From the NCBI GenBank assembly GCA_951640165.1, contig OX621250.1, positions 4,030,001 to 4,094,000 on the forward strand: a stretch of 64,000 nt of DNA, written 5' to 3'. The notes beneath the pieces were generated by a model. The model was given only the letters and a program-made list of their open reading frames with translations, searched no databases and had not been told where the DNA came from. The position numbers and the translations under genes are program-made. Source of the DNA: Pseudoips prasinana (taxonomy: Eukaryota > Arthropoda > Insecta > Lepidoptera > Nolidae). Below are positions 20,831-31,452 of the stretch, piece by piece (the first letter of the stretch is position 1; every line of letters begins with the position of its first letter).

Positions 20831-21785
20831 ATTCTAAACGCAACCATTATCTGGTTTTCATCGTAATAATGTGTCATAATTAGGAAATTAAATTAATAAG
20901 TCAAATATATGATAATATTATATAAACGTACATATGTGCTGAAAGTTGATTGTAAACAAAAGAAACATTCATTTGTAATATTATTTTTTATTTTTTTATA
21001 CTTATTTTAGAACAGTTAAATGTCGCGTTTTACTGGAATGAAAAGGGAGATAGAAGTGTAGATGTCTCCTTTATGTGGTGATATTTTTTTAGAAATCAAC
21101 TAACACTTCATACCACCCTTAAAGATATAGTAGGTACATTATCAGCTGGTATCTTTATTCGTAATTCGCTCGATCTATGAGGCTCTTATATCGTTATATA
21201 ATTCTTTGTTCTGGAGGCAAGAGAAACTATTTTTTCTTTCTGATTAATCTCGTTGTGAGATTGAAGACGGGTATAGCGTTTTACCGAGACGTGCCTTTAC
21301 TTAATCACTCAAAGCTTTCAAGTAGTAGTTGCAGTGGAATTGACTATGGAATGGGAGTCTAAAACTGTTTTTCCCATTGTGTTACACTTTCATATTTAAA
21401 TTACTTTAATGAAATGCAGGCTATTTTACTTCTAAAACAGTGCAACCAGATTAAAACCAGTTAAGGCTTTGTTAACGCCTTTTTCTTTGTGATCGAACCC
21501 GTTGCAAGATCAAAGACAGATGTAAAGATTCCGTAGGAAGGGCCTGGGCATCACCACTCATCTTCAATTTGGCTTACAGGAATTGCAGTGGTGGGTAAGA
21601 TGGTAAGAATAGGCCTATTAAATTTTTATTATTACTAGTTGTAAAAAGGCTTAACTCTTAAAGCAATTGTCTTAGAAGTATATGGTCAATACTTAAGTCA
21701 AATCTTTATCCCAATACAGACTATGTCATATCTCAGTAATAATAATTGTTTATTTCTTAAAACCAAGGACAACACATGATTACAA
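20831..21785. other. Unassigned AT-rich stretch
   Basis: Short frames only (for example 21177-21362), with no domain recognised. Confidence 0.4.
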
Positions 21786-23581
21786 TATACAATACAATAT
21801 TATGCCTTTAATGATTTTCATGATCTGTGGTGTCTCTTTTACAATCTCTGTTTTCCTAAGGTAAGAGTCAGGGTCAACAGTACCGCTAAAAACACGCAAA
21901 AATGGATAAGCAAAGGTCTTAGACAAAGTTGCAAAACTAAGCGAAAATTACGCTATGAATTTTATAAAAACAAAAATAATTCTATTAAATTAATATATAA
22001 AAAATATTCCTATATGCTTAAAAAATGTATTTACAGCTCAAAAAAGAATGCGAACATAAAATATATTGAAACACAAGATAACAAATGTAAAGCCACTTGG
22101 ACTGTCATCAAAAATGAAATAAATAAAAATACCAACCCTAAAGATAATATAGATGCAATAAAATTAAATGGTATTGTAGTTACAGACCCTGTAGAAATAG
22201 CTTCTACATTCAATAATTATTACGTGAATTTGACGCAAACGTCACCGCAAAATCCAGTTGTTCAAAATTATAGGCAAAATAGACATGTCAACTCAATGTT
22301 TCTTAAACCAATGTCAGAAAACGAAGTGCGCCTTGAAATAATGTCACTGTCCAACACTAGATCAGAGGGCTATGACGAAATTAGTACTAAAATCATAAAA
22401 CCTTGTTGTAATGAATTGACTAGTATTTTAACCCATTTAATAAACATGTCTTTTGCAGCAGGAACATTTCCCGATAGGTTAAAATTATCAATTATTAAGC
22501 CGTTATTTAAAAAAAGAGATAAAAGTGATATTAGTAATTACCGTCCAATTACATTGATTCCTATTTTTTCAAAAATTTATGAGAAATGTATGTATAAAAG
22601 GCTAATAGAATTTTGCAATAAATTCCAAATAATAAGTACTGAACAGTATGGATTTCAAAAAATAAAATCCACATCATTAGCTATTTACTCTCTTATGAAG
22701 GCAGTACTTTCAAATATTAATAATAATCATCTGACTACGGGACTTTTTTTTGATTTATCAAAAGCCTTCGATTTTGTGTCGCACAGCATATTGTTGGATA
22801 AACTAGAGACTATTGGGATTAGAGGACCTGCACTTGAATGGATATCATCCTATTTAGGCAATAGACAGCAACGTGTCATTATGAGTAAAATTAACAGTAA
22901 TAAAGATATGATACCATACTCATCAGAATATAAGCAAAATAAATGTGGCGTTCCGCAAGGAAGCGTGCTTGGTCCAATATTGTTTCTTTTATATATTAAT
23001 GACATCATAAAAATAACCAATCATAAATGCATATTATTTGCCGACGATATATCAATCATAGTGACATCAGATAAAAAGAAAAACAAGACTGACCATGAGT
23101 TTGACATAAATAATACAATAGACAAATTACTGCTTTGGCTTGACATGAATAAATTAAAAATAAATTTAGATAAATCCGTTTACATTCAATTTAATCAATC
23201 AAATAATAATAAAAATAATATAAAACTGAATATTAATAAAATTGAAGAGACAACCCATACCAGGTTTTTAGGCGTAATAATAGACAAAGATTTTAACTGG
23301 AAAGAACATGTAGACAATGTAAGCACTCGAATCAATAAATTTGTATACGCACTGAAGCAAGTTAAAAACGTAACTAACATAAAAACTGCAATTATGTCAT
23401 ACTACGCTTATGTTGAGTCGCTACTGCGATATGGTCTCGTAATGTGAGGTAATGGTACCAATATGGATAGAGCATTCATCGCACAAAAAAAGTGCATCAG
23501 AGCAATAAGTGGTATTAAACCTGATGACTCATGTAGACCAATGTTCAAGAGGTTTGGTCTGCTACCTCTACCATGTCTGTA

Positions 23582-25181
23582 TATACACACATCAACACAA
23601 TCTAGGGATATTGAACATTTCATTGATTATCTAGAAAACTATAAACATTTTGTTATGACTGTAAATAGAAGAATTAAAGATAATTTCATGGCCGATATTT
23701 AAACATTAACAACACGATGCGATTTTGTTTTTCTAATTAATAAAAGTCTTAAATTAATTAAGCCATAGAAAATTACTGAGTGAACAAAAACATTTTATTC
23801 TTATAAAATTATTCAATCGAATTAAATGAATAAAAATCTTACCAAATCTGATAATCAGTAATCGGTATTTCCTCCTCTAACATTAATCACACAGCGGCAA
23901 CGATTTTCCATACTTAAAATTAAGGTGTCAATGTCTTGCTGGGGTATGCAGTCCCAAGTTCTTTTTAAATGTTCGAAAAGTTGTTCTTCTGTTGTCAAGT
24001 TGGGCGGAAAATCCCTCAATGCTCTTCGCTGTAACATGTCCCAGGCGTGTTCAATTGGGTTTAAGTCTGGCGACTGTGGAGGCCAATCTAATACCTGAAC
24101 ATCGTGTTCTCGAAGGGCGGCCCTCACCAGCCGCGCTGTATGGGAAGGTGCATTGTCATGCATGAGCTGAAATTCTTGACCCGTTAGGGCCCTGAGCGGG
24201 ACAATGACACGTTCTACTACCTCTTCACGGTATCTATGGGCAGTCATGCTGCCCTGAATCCAAATGAGTTGGGTTCGTCCGCCGATTCGTATTCCTGCCC
24301 ACACCATAATTGTCCCGCCTTGGTAAGAGTGGACCTCCTGTGGATGTCGGAGACGGCTGACCCTGCCTGGAGTTCTCCAAACGCGTGTTCGTCTCGAATC
24401 TGGATGAAATCCATAGCGGGACTCATCAGTGAACAGCACCAATGACCATTGTTGATCACTCCATGTCAAATGTTCTTGAGCCCATAAAAGTCGCCTACCG
24501 CGATTGCCACGTCGCAGCGCTGGGACTCGTAGCGGTCTGCGAGCATGAAGACCAACTTCATGCAGCCTCCTTCGCACGGTTTGGTCGCTCACCAGCAGCT
24601 GCTGACCCTCCTGGAGCCTTTGCACTAGTTGCATCGCTGTGATATTGGGTAGTCTTCTGGCGGTCATTTGGAGAAATCGATCCTGTCTCTGAGTGGTAAC
24701 ACGATATCTACCTATGTGCCGTTCTGCCACATCTCCAGTAGCGCGATAACGTGACCACAGCCTGGATACCACATTTTGGCTTGTGCCCAGAGACTCAGCA
24801 ACGACGCGTTGAATAGCACCGTTTTGTAACATGCCAACTGCCCGTAACATTTCATCTCGACTCAAATGATGGCGTGGCATGACGCTAAAAAGCTTACACA
24901 ACCAATTGAGAAAAGAAAATAAAACAATTTATCAGGTTTTCTTCAATTAACACGCAAAAAAAATTTTAATGCAACTTCTTGAAATTAGATACAACTCAAG
25001 ATTGCGCTGTGCTTTGCGTGTTTTCATTTGTTTCTCATTTTAATTTTTAAATTTTGAATAAAGAATAGACAAGGTTTAAATCTGTAAATAAACTTTTTAA
25101 GGAAACTAAATAGGTTTTAAACAATAAAGCCATGTTTGATTTCAAAATAACGTATCCCTAGACTTTGTTGATGTGTGTATA
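23582..25181 (-). mobile_element. Tc1/mariner transposon with terminal inverted repeats
   Basis: 28-bp terminal inverted repeats with two mismatches: ATACACACATCAACA...TCTAGGGATA at 23583-23610 and its complement at 25151-25180. TA target sites lie at both ends. The outermost 2 bp are ambiguous because of a TATATA run at the left end. Removing the element and one TA restores the host LINE reading frame exactly. It carries one intact transposase ORF. The length of about 1.6 kb is normal for Tc1-like elements. Confidence 0.93.
23855..24880 (-). CDS. Tc1-like DD34E transposase, intact
   Basis: A 341-residue transposase for cut-and-paste movement at TA sites. I chose ATG at 24880 (MPRHHLSRDEMLRAVGML), because the longer frame would start with TTG. 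Residues 1-110 hold two helix-turn-helix units (LGTSQNVVSRLWSRY, then a second unit around TAMQLVQRL...SDQTVRRRL) joined by GRYRVTT, close to the usual GRPR AT-hook position. The catalytic triad is D152 (FTDES), D242 (HDNAPSH) and E277 (LNPIEHAW), giving 34 residues between the second D and E. A basic segment, RVPALRRGNRGRR, could serve as nuclear localisation. Length equals the family norm and no stop interrupts it, so it could be active. It lies within the inverted repeats at 23582-25181. Confidence 0.95.
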   Translation of the reverse strand: MPRHHLSRDEMLRAVGMLQNGAIQRVVAESLGTSQNVVSRLWSRYRATGDVAERHIGRYRVTTQRQDRFLQMTARRLPNITAMQLVQRLQEGQQLLVSDQTVRRRLHEVGLHARRPLRVPALRRGNRGRRLLWAQEHLTWSDQQWSLVLFTDESRYGFHPDSRRTRVWRTPGRVSRLRHPQEVHSYQGGTIMVWAGIRIGGRTQLIWIQGSMTAHRYREEVVERVIVPLRALTGQEFQLMHDNAPSHTARLVRAALREHDVQVLDWPPQSPDLNPIEHAWDMLQRRALRDFPPNLTTEEQLFEHLKRTWDCIPQQDIDTLILSMENRCRCVINVRGGNTDY

Positions 25182-25461
25182 TGAGGTATGTATATTTGTA
25201 GTTAACAACAAACATTTATTTAAATCAGCAAATGATGTAAATCCCAGAAACAGACGAGATCCTCATAAACTGGTATTAAGTGATTTGCCAAGACTTGCGA
25301 AATACAACAAAAACTGCCTTGCAATGTGCGTACGTATTTATAACAAAATACCAAGTCGTTTTAAAATATTGAACTCGAGAAAATTTAAAATAGAATTACA
25401 CAAGTGGCTTATTGAATGTAATTTTTACAGTTTAAAAGATTTTATGGATGTGAGATGTTGA

Positions 25462-26320
25462 TTCCTTTTGTCAAAATATAAATTTTTGCATGCTATGTTA
25501 TATCTTAGCGAAACATGTTGAGCTACTGTAATAATATTAACATCAATGTATACCATGTTTTACGCAAATAAATAATTTACTTACTTACTATACTAATACT
25601 AGGTATATAGTGAAATTTATGCAATATAATAAGAGTGCAACACAATATTAACGAATATAAATTACTATGGTTTAACTAAATAAATAAAGTTGTACAATAA
25701 CAAATTAAATTGCGTACTGGCTTCCAAACTGAGTTATCTCGTATTCTGGAAACCAGTGGTTCTCTTTTTTAATATATATATTTACTGTCACAAACGTGTG
25801 CTGTCGTTTATTTATCTGAGAATATTCGTCGATATGTCGTATTTAAATAAGTTCAACTTAAAGTTTTTCAGTTAATCCTTAATAGGGCATAACGCATGTT
25901 CATAATTCATTGGCTTTAGCTCTTATTACAACAGAATAGAGTTTAAAATGAGGTGGTAACTATTATACCATTGTTCCATTAAGGGTTAATTAAAATCTGA
26001 TTAAAACCACTCTAAAAGTGATAAATCAAAACAAATTGTGTAACCAGTGAATAATTTTTAACTTTTATTAAATTTCAGAGCGTTAAACTGAATTATTTAA
26101 GGCAGCCAGTAAATATTACCAAAACCTAAATTAACTTTGCGAATCCATTTAAACGGCAATAAACTCGAATTTTAACATTTCCTATCAGAATTACAGGAAG
26201 CTAAATGTAAAGTGGAGTTTAAGTTAATTTAAATTACTTGTCTTAAGTTTTGATAGGTTACATTTAATTAGTTGTACAGACTCCTTTAGCATATTTAAAA
26301 ATTTTTGTTTGCTACAGTAA
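25462..26320. other. LINE 3' UTR, then unassigned sequence
   Basis: 25462-25590 is the 3' UTR of the split LINE, ending in AATAAATAATT and ACTTACTTACT. 25591-26320 is AT-rich with nothing identified. Confidence 0.5.
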
Positions 26321-26649
26321 TCTATACATATAATAAAATCGTAGGAAAGTCAAAACTCTACATTGAATATTTTTTTAAAAGGATACTTGGGGCGTGATCT
26401 ACAATAGACATCGAAGGCAAAAATATAGTTTTTAGAATTTTTGTCTGTTTATCTGTTTTTCTGTATGTATGTCCGGGCTAAACTCAAAAAGTACTGCATG
26501 GATTTACTTGAAATCTTGCATGAATATTACTAAGAGGTCGGGTCAACATATTATTATAGGGTACATATTATCACGCTATCACCTACGGGGGAGGAGCTGG
26601 GATAATTTATAAAGTTTAACGCGGGTAAAACTGCGGGGCACACAGCTAG
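26321..26649 (+). mobile_element. Non-autonomous Helitron, family A, complete
   Basis: Begins TCTATACATATAATAAAATC after an A and ends CACAGCTAG before a T, with the hairpin GCGGGTAAAACTGCGG just inside. The AT target dinucleotide and the lack of a duplication fit Helitron insertion. Confidence 0.9.
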
Positions 26650-26799
26650 TAGAAAATACAACAACATTGTGTAGGTCAGGGTATTGAATGTATGTAAACC
26701 AGTTTTTTGAGGTGAAATCTTGTTTAGGCGCGTTGAGCACTTTTTGGGTGAACAAAAAACGTCAACACACGCTTGCCATGAGTTACTGTACATATATTT

Positions 26800-27135
26800 T
26801 TTTTATATCATAGGGCGACAAACGAGCACGTGGGTCACCTGATGGTAAGTGATCACCGCCGCCTATGGACATTCGCCATACCAGAGGAGTCGCAGGTGCG
26901 TCGCCGGCATTTAAGAGTCAGCAAAGAAGTGTTGCTGACCCTTCCCCCCACCCCAATGAGCTCTGGCGATCTTACCCACACTCGGAAACACAACATTGAA
27001 ATTATTAATGTTATTATTAAGGAATGTCTTCTGTAAGGTGGAGGTTCTTCCCCAGTCGGGCTGCTCTTTGAGCCAATGTACGCTACGCCCTACCTCTCTG
27101 TATATTATGTAAATAGATGTAGCTCCTTGCCTTAT
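26800..27135 (-). repeat. LINE-terminal interspersed repeat, family L
   Basis: On the minus strand it ends GGCGGTGATCACTTACCATC...TATGATATAAAAAAAAT, like 17395-17575. It extends further 5' (to about 27135, AGCAGCCCGACTGGGGAAGA). Confidence 0.7.
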
Positions 27136-27167
27136 TAGTATAAACTATATGAACAAACGTTCTTATT

Positions 27168-27262
27168 TAAAATAATGCCGTGATCCGCCGCTTAACTGTG
27201 GCTTAGGTAAACCCCGCTCATCCTCTTGAATCACGTTCAAACCTCCCACTAAACTTCAATTC
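27168..27262 (-). repeat. Solo end of the long-inverted-repeat element
   Basis: TCTTATTTAAAATAATGCCG, then TGATCCGCCGCTTAAC matches the inner ends of the inverted repeat at 31453-32980. Only about 95 bp remain. Confidence 0.6.
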
Positions 27263-27279
27263 ACAAACAAGCGTCGCGT

Positions 27280-27495
27280 TTTTAAGATTAGATTAACGCT
27301 TTGAATTTCGAATAATTATATCAATTTTAAATTTAATAGTTTTGAAATTGTTTTCAATATGATATGATGAGATATGTTCAAATTCGCATGTGAAACACAT
27401 GCGAATTTGAACATATCTGTTGGCCATGTTATAGAAAACAAAGTCGATGGGAAACACCTTCAACCTCCAATAGGGTGTTAGCAAAGGAATCCTAA
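27280..27495. repeat. Interspersed repeat N with an extra 23-bp hairpin
   Basis: Shares GATTAGATTAACGCTTTG and a TTGGCCATG-containing end with an inverted copy at 47805-48000. At 27370-27418 a perfect hairpin (23-bp arms, AAA loop) replaces a single unpaired segment in the other copy. Confidence 0.65.
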
Positions 27496-27534
27496 ATTTG
27501 GCCTGCCAATGTATTTATTTATTTAATTTATTTT

Positions 27535-27737
27535 TAAAAGACAACGCCCGTACTAGGTATTTACTCCCTGTGTCGCGGGGTACTTTACAAACATATAATA
27601 AACGGATATGAATTACACCCAGAGTCAGAACAACTATTTATGGGTCACACAACACAACAGTGGTCCAGCGCGGGACTCGAACCCGTGACACGAAGCGGCG
27701 AGGCGACTGTCTTAGCCGCTGCGCCACACGTACAGTC
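27535..27737 (-). mobile_element. tRNA-derived SINE, family B
   Basis: Minus-strand head TGTGGCGCAGCGGCTAAGAC and GGGTTCGAGTCCCGC; the body includes GTGTGACCCATAAATAG. Well preserved. Confidence 0.87.
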
Positions 27738-27749
27738 AATGTGTATCGT

Positions 27750-27925
27750 GCATAGGTTTTAATGCCTAACCTATTGTTGCACCTACCTACCAAGTTTGCC
27801 CTTTCCTTCATCTATCCACTCCATACTTGGTTGTCTGGAAGAAATCGCAGCGATAAGACCACCCTTTGCATTTTATTTATGAATGTCAATTTTAATTTTA
27901 AGTTATGGTGTAGAATAAAGAGGAT
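27750..27925 (+). repeat. LINE 3' UTR remnant
   Basis: GGTTGTCTGGAAGAAATCGC and AGCGATAAGACCACC with a GTAGAATAAAGAG end; the same tail type as at 6400 and 20702. Confidence 0.6.
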
Positions 27926-28430
27926 TTTACTTTTAGCTCACTTAACGCAGAACGCCTACCCTGGATAGACCTTGGTAGTTCGAGACCCGCCTTAAGATTA
28001 GAAGTATATTACCTTATAAAAAATAATAATAAAATCGTAGAAAAGTGAAAACTGGACATTGAATTTTTTTTAAAGGATACGTAGTGCGTTATCTGCAATC
28101 GACATCGAAGCCAAAAATATAGTTTTTAGAATTTTTGTCTGTTTGTCTGTATTTACGTCCGGGAAAAACTCAAAAAGTACTGCATGGGTTTACTTAAAAA
28201 TTTTAATGAATATTACAACATATTATCACGCTTTTACCTACGGGGGAGGAGCTGTGATAATTTATAAAGTTTAACGCGGGTAAAACCGGGGGGCACAGCT
28301 ATTGTAGAACAAAGATTATTTTAATTTTAGCTTACTTAACGCAGAGCGCCTACCCTGGATAGACTTTGGTAGAAGGTTCTGGTTCGAGACCCGCCTTAGG
28401 TTTAGAAGTATTACCTTATAAAAATATTAT
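27913..28430 (+). repeat. Two direct copies of a tRNA-like SINE (family H) flanking a Helitron relic
   Basis: 27913-28020 and 28305-28430 both contain GTAGAA(T/C)AAAG, CTTAACGCAGA(A/G)CGCCTACC, a B-box-like GTTCGAGACCCGCC and a TTACCTTATAAAAA end. A related head sits at 48004-48065. The Helitron relic at 28022-28304 separates them. Confidence 0.6.
28022..28304 (+). mobile_element. Helitron family A, decayed
   Basis: Body from AATAATAAAATCGTAGAAAA to GGGTAAAACCGGGGGGCAC. The terminal CTAG is mutated to CTAT and the TC start is lost. Confidence 0.75.
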
Positions 28431-28658
28431 TGTAAATTTGAACTAGGGGGAATTCGGCATGCGGTTAGGCACACCGCACTGCGCACCGCAGTATGCGGTA
28501 CAATTTGCGGTTTAGTAGATTGCCGGCCTCTATAACAACCGCAAGAACCGATTAAAAAGCCATTATCACTTGCGATAAAAAGTTACATCTTGCGACAAAA
28601 AGAAGCCTTAGCACATTATCTGTTTTAATTTTCTTTATACGCTTTCTCGCTTGGTAAT
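28431..28658. other. Unassigned, with TGCGGT/ACCGCA clusters
   Basis: 28455-28520 is dense in TGCGGT and its complement ACCGCA, giving several small potential hairpins. No family known to me. Confidence 0.35.
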
Positions 28659-28875
28659 GGTAACCCTAGTGTCAGAGTTGCTCAAGCCGCCCAGTAGGCC
28701 TCTGACATGGCTTAAGAACTGTTGTCTAATGACTACAACCGGGACCGACAGCTTAACGTGCCCTCCGAAGCATGGAGACGCTCAGAAATTAAACTACTTT
28801 GGCGGCCACCCTTCTATGGACTGACCGCGAGCCTAGTTGCTTAACCTCGCCGATCACTTACGGACCGGTGAGAAC
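28659..28875 (-). mobile_element. 5S-derived SINE
   Basis: The plus strand reads the complement of the 5S blocks (GGCGGCCACCCTTCTATGGA, then TGCTTAACCTCGCCGATCAC). The tail GGTAACCCTAGTGTCAGAG is at the low-coordinate end. Confidence 0.8.
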
Positions 28876-29057
28876 AAATTTATATTGATGTTCATTTACA
28901 TTTGTTAATGTTATGTTTAAGTTATGCACGATACGTTTTACGAATCTATGGAGGGAAACTAAGAGCACAGTGGGATTAACAACTACTGGTTGAGAGTCAA
29001 GCAGTAGCCTTCCAAGGACTTCAGTGGTTTACAGCTGTTAGCAATGCTGGGCAGTTA

Positions 29058-29370
29058 TCTATACATATAATAAAATCGTAGGAAAGTCAAAACTATACAT
29101 TGAATATTTTTTAAAAAGGATACTTGAGGCGTGATGTTCAGTCGATGTCGAAGCCAAAAATATAGTTTTTAGAATTTGTGTCGGTTTGTCTGTATGTATG
29201 TCCGGGCTAAACTCAAAAAGTACTGCATGGATTTACTTCAAATTTTGCACGAATATTACTAAGAGGTCGGGTCAACATATAGGCTACATATTATCACGCT
29301 ATCACCTACGGGGGAGGAGCTGTGATAATTTATAAAGTTTAACGCGGATAAAACCGCGGGGCACAGCTAG
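29058..29370 (+). mobile_element. Non-autonomous Helitron, family A, complete
   Basis: TCTATACATATAATAAAATC at the start and GCACAGCTAG at the end; 3' hairpin GCGGATAAAACCGC. Flanks are A and T. Confidence 0.9.
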
Positions 29371-29400
29371 TATAGCATACAACATTTTATCGCGCTATAA

Positions 29401-29560
29401 CTGGCCTATAGATCTAGTGTTTAGTGACCCTGACTGCTAAGCCAGAGGTCCTGGGATCGATCCCCACCCAGTACATATATTAGTACGATGATTATTCTGT
29501 GTTTAGGTGACATTTATCTATAAAATGTATGTATTTTATTGGCAGCTAAATTCTACTCAT
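29401..29560 (+). mobile_element. tRNA-derived SINE, family G
   Basis: Head with GATCTAGTGTTTAGTGACCC and B-box GGGATCGATCCCCACCC; the body is weakly conserved. Confidence 0.6.
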
Positions 29561-29954
29561 TATAATAACTATAAATATAATGGAAAAGATAAAGCTTTTT
29601 TATTTATATATAAAGCAAAAGCTCAGGTTTTATTTAGATTTTTTATGGCTTTGCTTAGGGCAATAAACTATCACATAATAATTTCCACAATCGAATAGCT
29701 AGCGGGTGTTTCATGGCCTCTTTTTGTATCTGTATATTTCTTTCAACTATAACGTTAAATATGACGTTAATAACCATAAAGTTAGTATACCTACGGAATA
29801 GAGCAACAAACAAGAGCTGTCAAACGAAACCGAAATAGGATGACATTTGTGTGTGTACAAATGTTTATGTATGCGTATCAATGATGTATCTCATGTCGAT
29901 TTTTGCATTAATATCGATATCGATAATATTAATCAGTAATGTGTGGTGACGGCA
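29561..29954. other. No recognised feature
   Basis: AT-rich with only short frames. Confidence 0.35.
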
Positions 29955-30062
29955 TAGAATATCATCACTCCATCTCATCCCGTAAACTGTGACCATCCCA
30001 TTCTTTGGGAAGGCTTTGGTCCAGCAGTGGATGAAATTTGGCTGACATGATGATGATGAATC
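29955..30062 (+). pseudogene. LINE C-terminal end
   Basis: The frame SLGKALVQQWMKFG then a stop followed by ATGATGATGATG corresponds to the WRSLGEAYVQQW tail and triplet-rich 3' end of the LINE family also at 15240 and 42160. Only the last 30 or so codons remain. Confidence 0.6.
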
Positions 30063-31452
30063 AGTCTCAGTGATAGTATTAAAATAGGATGGGATGTGAT
30101 TTTGCATGGCTGAAACAACGATTCGTGAAGTGAAGTATGAATATTTAAGAAAAACTCCTAAGACATTTTAAATCATTTAGTTTTCGCAATAGAGTGGTCG
30201 GTTGTCGCTTAACTCTACGTCGTTTGACAATTTAGTGAGCCTATATACTTTGAACGATTAAAATGAAGGTCGTTTATAATTTTCAATCACTAGATAGGTA
30301 CAGATATACACAATTATAATTAGAAACGCGCGTCCGTCTCAATAAATTCAAATTCTGAATGAATTTATAAAAAAATACATTTATGAGGAATCATCATTTT
30401 TTACCCTACTGTGCTGTACAGGACGCGGCAACTACTGAAAACACTGCCAGAAAACTCCGTAGGAAACCTATTTTGAAATAAAATTTACTGAAGTTTAATT
30501 ACATAGTTTAATTACAATAAAATTAGTCGGAATTGCACATTTCATCAAAAATCGTTTCGCTCCTCGCATTTGGAAATATTTTTCCTCAAAATGCTTACTG
30601 CATATACATGAATTTTTGTGGGAATCCAGTTTGGACGACCAATTAATTTAAGCCATGCATTTCTTGAATCCAAGTAAGATGGAAATCTGAAAGGTACTTT
30701 AATTACTAATAGTTTCTATTCTTACAGTCTGAAACTAATACCTACCTATGAATCGGCTTAGTGTCTTACATGGGAATTTGGGATTACTTCCAATTCCAGG
30801 TGATTCACATCTAAACATCACATACGTACTTTAATATTAATAATACATATTAGTTTACCGCGTGATAGACAGTGGACAAGAAATATCGATAACTTGATTC
30901 AGCCCTAGTGTAAACAGAAAATTATTTCTTTACACAAAATATTCGTAAATTCTGCATTATGTGTGGTAGATCTTTGCTTCTTACATTAATAAATGTTTAT
31001 AGACGATAATGAACACACTTAGTGCCTAAAATTCGAAACGCATTAGCAAAAATAAAGCCTAAGTTAGTAGGTGTCGATTTGGAATAATTTACCTGTGAAA
31101 TGAACATTTTTCAGGGTTATTCCTCTGTGTTGTATCACAATCAATCACTGAACAAGTCACCATGTTCCTGAAGAAATATTTTTCAAAAATATCCACGATT
31201 TCACATAATATCAGAAAAAACATCAAGAGTCAAATTCACAGCGTGTCGATAAGTGTTGAAGTACTGTCAAACTGATGCCAAAAACAGTTCTGTTGCGTCG
31301 GATCACGCATCTCTTTTTATCATACAGTGTTGCAGCTAGTGACATTTCGCTCCCTCAGCCCTTTGTTCCTCTATTCTGTAGGTATACTAACTTTATGTTA
31401 ATAACACATACTTAATTTTTAATCTATTTCATAAAATACTTATATAACTATC
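30063..31452. other. Mostly unassigned; one shared repeat at 30410-30510
   Basis: 30410-30510 (CACTGCCAGAAAACTC...AATAAAATTTACT) is shared with 43125-43235. The remainder contains no recognised exon or repeat. Confidence 0.45.

Larger units (their letters stand above)
21786..25461 (+). pseudogene. LINE reverse transcriptase (CR1/Jockey-group type), split by a Tc1 element
   Basis: ORF2-like protein lacking its endonuclease (5'-truncated; recognisable from about 21786, with KWISKGLRQSCK near 21900). The main frame from ATG 22014 has FFDLSKAFDFV (motif A, residue about 246), CGVPQGSVLGPILFLLYIND (motif B, about 312) and FADD (about 342). It also has the thumb block TRFLGVIIDKDFNWKEHV. A TGA at 23445 replaces the tryptophan of VMWGNGT. 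The same frame continues to RFGLLPLPCLY at 23581, where a transposon interrupts it. It resumes in frame after 25181 as EVCIFVVNNKHLFKSANDV...NKIPSRFK and ends with a stop at 25461. A 3' UTR with an (ACTT)n-like end reaches about 25590. Apart from the TGA and the insertion the frame is intact, so decay is recent. The exact clade (CR1, L2 or Jockey) is uncertain. Confidence 0.9.

Noticed and set aside
23582..23702. Apparent C-terminus of the LINE protein continuing past 23581
   Set aside because: It is read-through into the Tc1 terminal repeat. The true continuation begins after 25181.
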